From: Orthonyx spaldingii
Lineage: Eukaryota; Chordata; Aves; Passeriformes; Orthonychidae
Assembly (NCBI GenBank): GCA_013397795.1
Contig: VZTJ01001438.1
Span: 839,864-903,863 of the forward strand
DNA length: 64,000 nt
Direction: 5' to 3'
The notes under the pieces are model-generated. The model did no database searches. It had not been told where the DNA came from and was given only the letters and a program-made list of their open reading frames with translations. Each line of letters begins with the position of its first letter. Positions within the stretch are counted from its first letter, which is position 1. The position numbers and the translations under genes are program-made. Positions 59,101 through 64,000 of this stretch are shown here, piece after piece.

Positions 59101-60629
59101 TTTGAGATAATTCACTTAGATAAGTGAACAGCTATGAACTCTGCACAGTAGTTAGAGACCTGGATTTATCTTATGCTGGCAGGACATTAAAGAGTGCATA
59201 GAAGTAGTAGCCTGCCACACTTGTGGAAGTAAGGGCCGTGAAGAACTGGCTCCACATCCTCCTGATACTGGAATGTGAGCAGCCCACCCCCATCAATCTT
59301 ACTGAGAGGAATCCTGGGAGTTGGGAATGGTATTCTGCTACTCATTGTCTTGTTCCTAGGCCTGCCTTTGTCCATATCAGAGAAGCTCTTCCGTTTCCAT
59401 GAAGCAGGAATGCTGTTCTCTCTGGTAGGGAAGCTGTTCTTGGGTGGAATTCTTGCCTTTGGTCTAGGCTTTTCTGAGTTCCTCTTGGTTTCCAGAACAT
59501 CTAGCCTCACCCTTTCCATTGCTGGCATTTTTAAGGTAAGGCATGGTTCCTGTGCTAATACTAGAAGGCAAGTACTGAGTCATCCCTATTGGGCTTTGTG
59601 TGGTGGGAGCTTCCTTAGATCCTCAGAAATCCTTGCTTGTCATTTTTGTTCTCCTTGCACGGGAGCCTGATGCTTTGCCTTGCAGTCTCTGCAGTGAAGT
59701 CTGTTGGTCCCTGACAGCAAAGGGCCAGAGACTAGTGGCTGTTCTATTAAAAATACAGTTAATGATCAAAGTTTGTTGGAATATGGGATAGACTAAAGCA
59801 CATTGCCCTCCTGAGCAGCAGTCAGTGTGGAAGATGGGAGGGGTAAGGAGGGCAAGCTTTTGCATCAGACCTGCATATGACCAAACCACTGGTTTGAGCT
59901 GTCTCTGTAACCTAGTTTGGCACATCTTCCCCTCCTCAGAGGATTCCAGCACACATACTTTTGAGATTAATTGTGATACGTGAAATCTCTGTGATCCAGA
60001 AGTTGTAGGATTCCTCTGTAACTGAGCTATACAGTCAGATGACTTAAAATCCCACATCTCAGTTTGACAGGTTGTTTGTTTCTAGAAACTGTTTTTAGAA
60101 CTCTGTGCGCATGAAAGAATGTGCTGATAGAAATTCAGCAGCCTGACGTCTTGATCTAGGCTTCAGCTGTAAAATGTCTCATGCATATCTCCTCAGGTCC
60201 TGCCCTGCCACTTGTCATGTTTTTTTTGTTTCCACAGGAGATCTGCATTTTATTCCTTGCCACACATTTACTGGGAGATCGCCTCAGTCTCTTAAACTGG
60301 CTGGGCTTTGCTGTCTGCCTGTCAGGAATCTCCCTTCACGTTGTTCTCAAAGCCATGAATTCCAAAGGTGACTGTTTTAAATCACTTTCTCTTTCTTTGT
60401 AGGCTCGTTGCTTCACTAGGAGCTATGTCTGGTTCCAGCTCCTTGGCAGTGCCAGGTTTGGTGGGAACTCCAGCAAGTTTGTCATTAAATGGGCTGTCTG
60501 CACGCAGGTGACAAAGCACTGGAGCCACACAAAGAGGTCAGCTCTGACCCTGACCTGGAGCTGCTGCTGCGCCACCCTGAACATGGAGAGGAAGAGGAAG
60601 ACATTGTTGAAACCCCACAACAGCACTGA
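56166..60629 (+). CDS. SLC35C2: Solute carrier family 35 member C2, 5' exon missing
   Basis: Golgi member of the drug/metabolite transporter superfamily, related to the GDP-fucose transporter and reported to promote Notch fucosylation in mammals. Exons: 56166-56316, 57979-58042, 58264-58336, 58486-58654, 58946-59029, 59360-59535, 60238-60367, 60508-60629, all in phase; 322 residues are visible. Hydrophobic segments include FPLLVTLLHLLLIFALA, TLLLVVLLIAGGLFMF and LGGILAFGLGFSEFLL. Family hallmarks: ALSTSLDIGLSNWSFLYVTV, YTMTKSSAILFIL, FKLEE, GGIRWTLTQ and LLNWLGFAVCLSGISLH. The acidic C-tail ends DIVETPQQH. The first exon (initiator and first membrane segment) is not visible and should lie in the N gap. 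Follows ELMO2 on the same strand, as in human 20q13. Confidence 0.96.
56375..56868 (+). mobile_element. CR1 LINE fragment (about 490 bp) in SLC35C2 intron 1
   Basis: Longest sense CR1 here: GAGAGCATCCAGAGGAGAGC, ACAAGGATGGTGATGG, GGAGACTGAGGGGAGACCTCG, GTGACAGGATCCAGGAGAAC, GGTTTTCACCCAGAGAGTGG, CACTGGAACGGGCTCCCCAGG, CTGTGCAGGGCCAGGAGTTG and CCTTCCAACTCAGCATATTCC. It begins about 60 bases after the first visible exon. Confidence 0.93.
56869..57978. other. Remainder of SLC35C2 intron 1
   Basis: 1.1 kb with no further repeat family or exon recognised. Confidence 0.5.
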
Positions 60630-61379
60630 CTGAACATGAAGCACAAAGCCACCTGCTCTGTTCTTACCAAACCTGCCTGACAGCTGTCTAGGAGGAAGGT
60701 CCAAAAGTCTCTGTGACCACCCAAAGCAGAGCCGGGGCCTGGTGAGAGAATTCTGCTGTTTTGCTGCGGTGTGGATCTGTAGGTGCTGCACAAGAAACAG
60801 CCAATATCCCTTTCACAGGAACTTGGGAGACGAGCCCTGGTTCAGTGGATGTAGAATGGCGTGGTGAGACAGGGAAAAGCTGTAAAAAGCCTGTTAGGGG
60901 ATCCTGAAGGCTGTTTACTGAGAGTGTAGACCATGAGCTGTAGAATGAACATGTCTGGACTGCTGGCTGAGTGGTTCAGGGACAATTTTACTGCTGTTTA
61001 GGTTTTGACTTCAAAGGAGAAGGTAGATACACCTTCCTTTTTTTTTTTTCAATGTTTCTGCAAATTAGAAACTCCCATCCTGGTGGGATCACATGACTGT
61101 ATAAATCCCTAGAGTTGTCCCAGTGAGAAGGACCTTTTATGCCTGGTGACCTCCATGTTCTGTGTTCATAGTAAGGAGAGAATTAAGTGCTGGTATTCGG
61201 GACCAATGGAACATGATGGACATTTCCAGATGATATTGGTTGGAGGGAAGACAGGGATGCAAGAGCACTTCTGGTGCTACAGGCCAAGGGGAGAGTGAGC
61301 AGTGTCACAGGAGATCTAACTTGAGCAATAAGCTTATCAGAAAGTGTGGGGGTTTGAGGGGGGGATTTTTTGTTTTTTA

Positions 61380-61385
61380 AATAAA
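61380..61385 (+). terminator. SLC35C2 polyadenylation signal AATAAA
   Basis: Canonical hexamer 751 bases after the SLC35C2 stop, followed by T/GT-rich sequence. It implies a 3' UTR of roughly 0.77 kb. Confidence 0.65.
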
Positions 61386-64000
61386 CTGTTTTTCTGATTT
61401 GCTTTTGTCTGTACGTTATGTACCTATGCTTCATCAAGCAGATCAAGCATCATTTGTCTTCCCAACTCCTTTCCTTTTAGTCCTACACTGACCTTGCTAC
61501 TGTATGCCCATAAGGCCTGGCACACAAAACACTTGCCCAGCTACCACTGATCTCTAGAATTAGGGAGATGTTCCTGCAGCCTCTCATATTTATGCCAGCC
61601 AAGAGAACTTACTGACTGGTCTGCCTTCATGCATTGTATCCTAACAAGACTTTTAGTATCATGGCTTTTTGTAAGAATCTTATTTCTTTGCCCCATTTGA
61701 TTGGATCAGGTAGTGCTGCAGTCCAGGAAGGGGGAATAGCAGGATTTAAGATGTCATTGTTGCTGCTAAGCCTCATGTGGTGTTGGGCAGGTGGCTGGTT
61801 TTTTGCATGGCAGAATTTCCACGTCTTTCAAAGTTTTGTTCGATGCTAGGTTTTGTAGTTTTTGGAGTGGAAATAACTTGACAGAGTTTCCCAAAGGGAT
61901 AACAGTACAATCTTTCTCCTGACAGGAGCTGGGTATTAAAGGAAACTTCTCATATTCTGTTGGAGAGCCTGAACCAGTTTGACTAAACAGTCCCTCACTT
62001 GATCTTGCTTCATACTTTTCAGATATGAAGTCTTTCTTGATGACTTTAATCAAGAGGAGTAAAAGTGTAAAAAAGTGGTTCTGAAGAAAACTTCTGTTAT
62101 TAGTGATCATCTTTGATCATGTTCTGGTAACTGGCTTCAGAGCAGACAGCAGGTGGTGCAGCTTCCTCATGTAAAGCTACTGAACCAGCACGTCCACACC
62201 AGGCTGGCAGACCAAGGGATTTTGTGCATCAAGTAGAATGCCTGGAGCTGAGACTGACTTGGTCTGTCCCTAGCTGGATTTTCCAATAGCTGGGACTTCT
62301 CATGCTTCCAGCAGGATTCACTCTGTTTACCCTGCCAATAGCTGTGCGCTCCCAGCCCCAAATACTCTGTAGTTGATTTGGGGCAGTGGTGCTTTCTGCA
62401 CATGATCTGTGTTCAGCAGTATCACAGCTGCTTTTTCATTTCACTTTCCACTCTCCTACAACCGAACCTCGGGCAGCCTTCTGCTGTGTAACTCCCAGAC
62501 TGAGATTTCAGGTAAATCCAAGGTAAAGGCAACTTCATTCTCAGGCCAGAATTTGCACCAGATATGGTGCTTGAAGATGAAATCCAGGTGCATGTGACCT
62601 GTAGAGTCTGTTGCTTCCAGCCTTGTTTTCTTTTTAAGACAGAGGTGATGCCCTTGAGCTCTTGGAGCTCTTGGAACATGGCAGAGTTGTGGGCAAGTTT
62701 GGGAGGGCTGGGGTGGGACTGTGCTGGTGCAGGGCAGTGCAGCAGAGTGTAAAAGCAGCAGCACAGCTCGTCTGTTGAACACATTCTTGCTTGAATGGGC
62801 ACTAATACTTCATGAAAGGAGAAAGAACCTTTGCCCACCCTCTTTCATATAAGGAAAAACTCCTACTGTGCATTGAAAATGCTGGAAATGGGAAAAGACT
62901 CAAGGACGAAGGACTTGGAGGAGGGAAACAGGAGTGCTGCAGCAATGGCACAAAATACATGAGAATGCACAATCTTGTAGTGATAGTGTTTAAGTACAGA
63001 CTGTAGGCATGAAGTAAGATTGGTGTCTACTGAGGAGGGAGGATGGAAGTATGGACAGGATGGCAGTGGAAGCTGGGAGTAGCAGTAGATCCTGTTTGCC
63101 TTTGGAAATAGCCCCAGGTGGCTTTGCAGCTCCTTGGCCAGAGGTAGTCAAGGCCTCCTGGTGTTGCTGAAGCTGTTTGAGGCCTGGATTGATGCAGTGG
63201 GCTTGGGATGGGAAGCCCTGGGAACACCCAGCCGTGTGTGCAGGCACAGGGCCTTGTCTCCTGCCTTCAAGAGGTCTCTTGGTGCCACAGTGTGGTTGCT
63301 GAGGCTGTCTCAGAGGAGTGCTGCAGCTCACTGCTCGTGCAGACCATTTTCTGACAAGCCCCGAGCCCGGGGCTGCTTTAGGGGACAGGGGAAGTAGTTT
63401 TCAGTACAGACAAACATTGTGTGGCACAGTTTGGTTCTGCCCCTTCCTCAGAGGAAGTGTGTGAAGGCTGAATGTCCTGGAAGGGCTCTGCTGCTGGGGA
63501 CACACGTGTGGGGCAGCAGCACAGGCAGACCAAGCCCTTTTGCTGGGGAGGGCTCGGGGGGTGTCTGTGCTGCCCAGGCCTGCCCCTGTCTGTGCCAGCC
63601 CCACACCAACACAGCCACCCTGCCAAGGCAGGGCTGCCGTTGAATATTGATGGAGTTTGAACTAATTAAACAGCGGAAGCAAAGCTGAATGAGTCTCAGA
63701 GGTGCTGCACTCCTTCCACAAACTCTGTTCTTGCCTGTAAGACCAGGTGTTTACATGTGTGATGATTCTGCCTCCCTACCCATCCCCCTGGGAGACCTCT
63801 TTATTTGAAGAACAGATGCTTGGCTTCCTGCTAAAATTTCAATACCATAAACATCCTGAGGGCAAGGAGAAAGTGTCCCTGCAGACCCCTCTGCACTCCT
63901 CTGGTCCTCTGCCCAGCAAACAAGATATGTAACACCAGTGGGCTGACTGTGGGGAAGCAAGCCTGTCTCCAAAACACACAGGAGTAGCAAGGCAGAGCAG
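61386..64000. other. Intergenic sequence after SLC35C2
   Basis: No coding exon, CpG island, recognisable repeat or RNA gene was found. Open frames here (for example 62422-62838 on the minus strand) lack known domains and splice context. Confidence 0.5.

Noticed and set aside
62422..62838. 138-codon minus-strand frame after SLC35C2
   Set aside because: No recognisable domain, no splice partners, ordinary intergenic composition.

Overview
The window is vertebrate nuclear DNA, almost certainly from a bird. It has small-intron genes with GT-AG junctions, CR1 LINE tails (eight copies recognised), two retroviral solo LTRs (one of a family I recognise as widespread in birds), and GC-rich first-exon regions replaced by runs of N. 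All protein-coding genes were built by joining exons in phase and recognising the product. There is no bacterial-style operon, CRISPR array or rRNA/tRNA gene.

Layout. 1-5860: the 3' two thirds of EPB42 (+, erythrocyte band 4.2, transglutaminase family). 6349-12148: CCNDBP1 (-), tail-to-tail with EPB42, its first exon lost in an N gap. 12149-13121: N gap, GC-rich minisatellite and a solo LTR inserted inside it. 13122-26322: ZNFX1 (-), complete, 13 coding exons, 2020 aa by my count. 26323-26966: CpG-rich ZNFX1/DDX27 interval with an interferon-response-like element. 26967-33139: DDX27 (+), with one 5' exon lying upstream of the start exon. 33628-35821: SNRPB (-), tail-to-tail with DDX27, ATG exon lost in an 819-base gap. 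40435-55632: ELMO2 (+), complete coding region, exactly 720 aa without and 732 aa with an in-frame 36-nt microexon. 56166-61385: SLC35C2 (+), first exon(s) lost in a gap. 61386-64000: no gene recognised.

No shared pathway links the genes: membrane skeleton (EPB42), cell-cycle HLH factor (CCNDBP1), antiviral helicase/NF-X1 protein (ZNFX1), ribosome biogenesis helicase (DDX27), spliceosomal Sm core (SNRPB), Rac activation (ELMO2), Golgi nucleotide-sugar transport (SLC35C2). Their arrangement is informative. From memory of the human map, EPB42-CCNDBP1 is a 15q15 pair, ZNFX1 and DDX27 lie in 20q13 but tail-to-tail rather than head-to-head as here, SNRPB lies in 20p13 and ELMO2-SLC35C2 in 20q13. 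The window therefore joins blocks that are separate in human.

Most notable: EPB42 keeps a full Cys-His-Asp transglutaminase triad that human band 4.2 has lost; DDX27 exon 2 precedes exon 1, and another DDX27 intron appears to end in AA; ZNFX1 carries a near-perfect ISRE and a fresh 3 x 25-residue repeat in its N-terminal tail; ELMO2 has a microexon behind a tandem CAGCAG acceptor and a GC-AG intron; and a possible box C/D snoRNA sits in an SNRPB intron.
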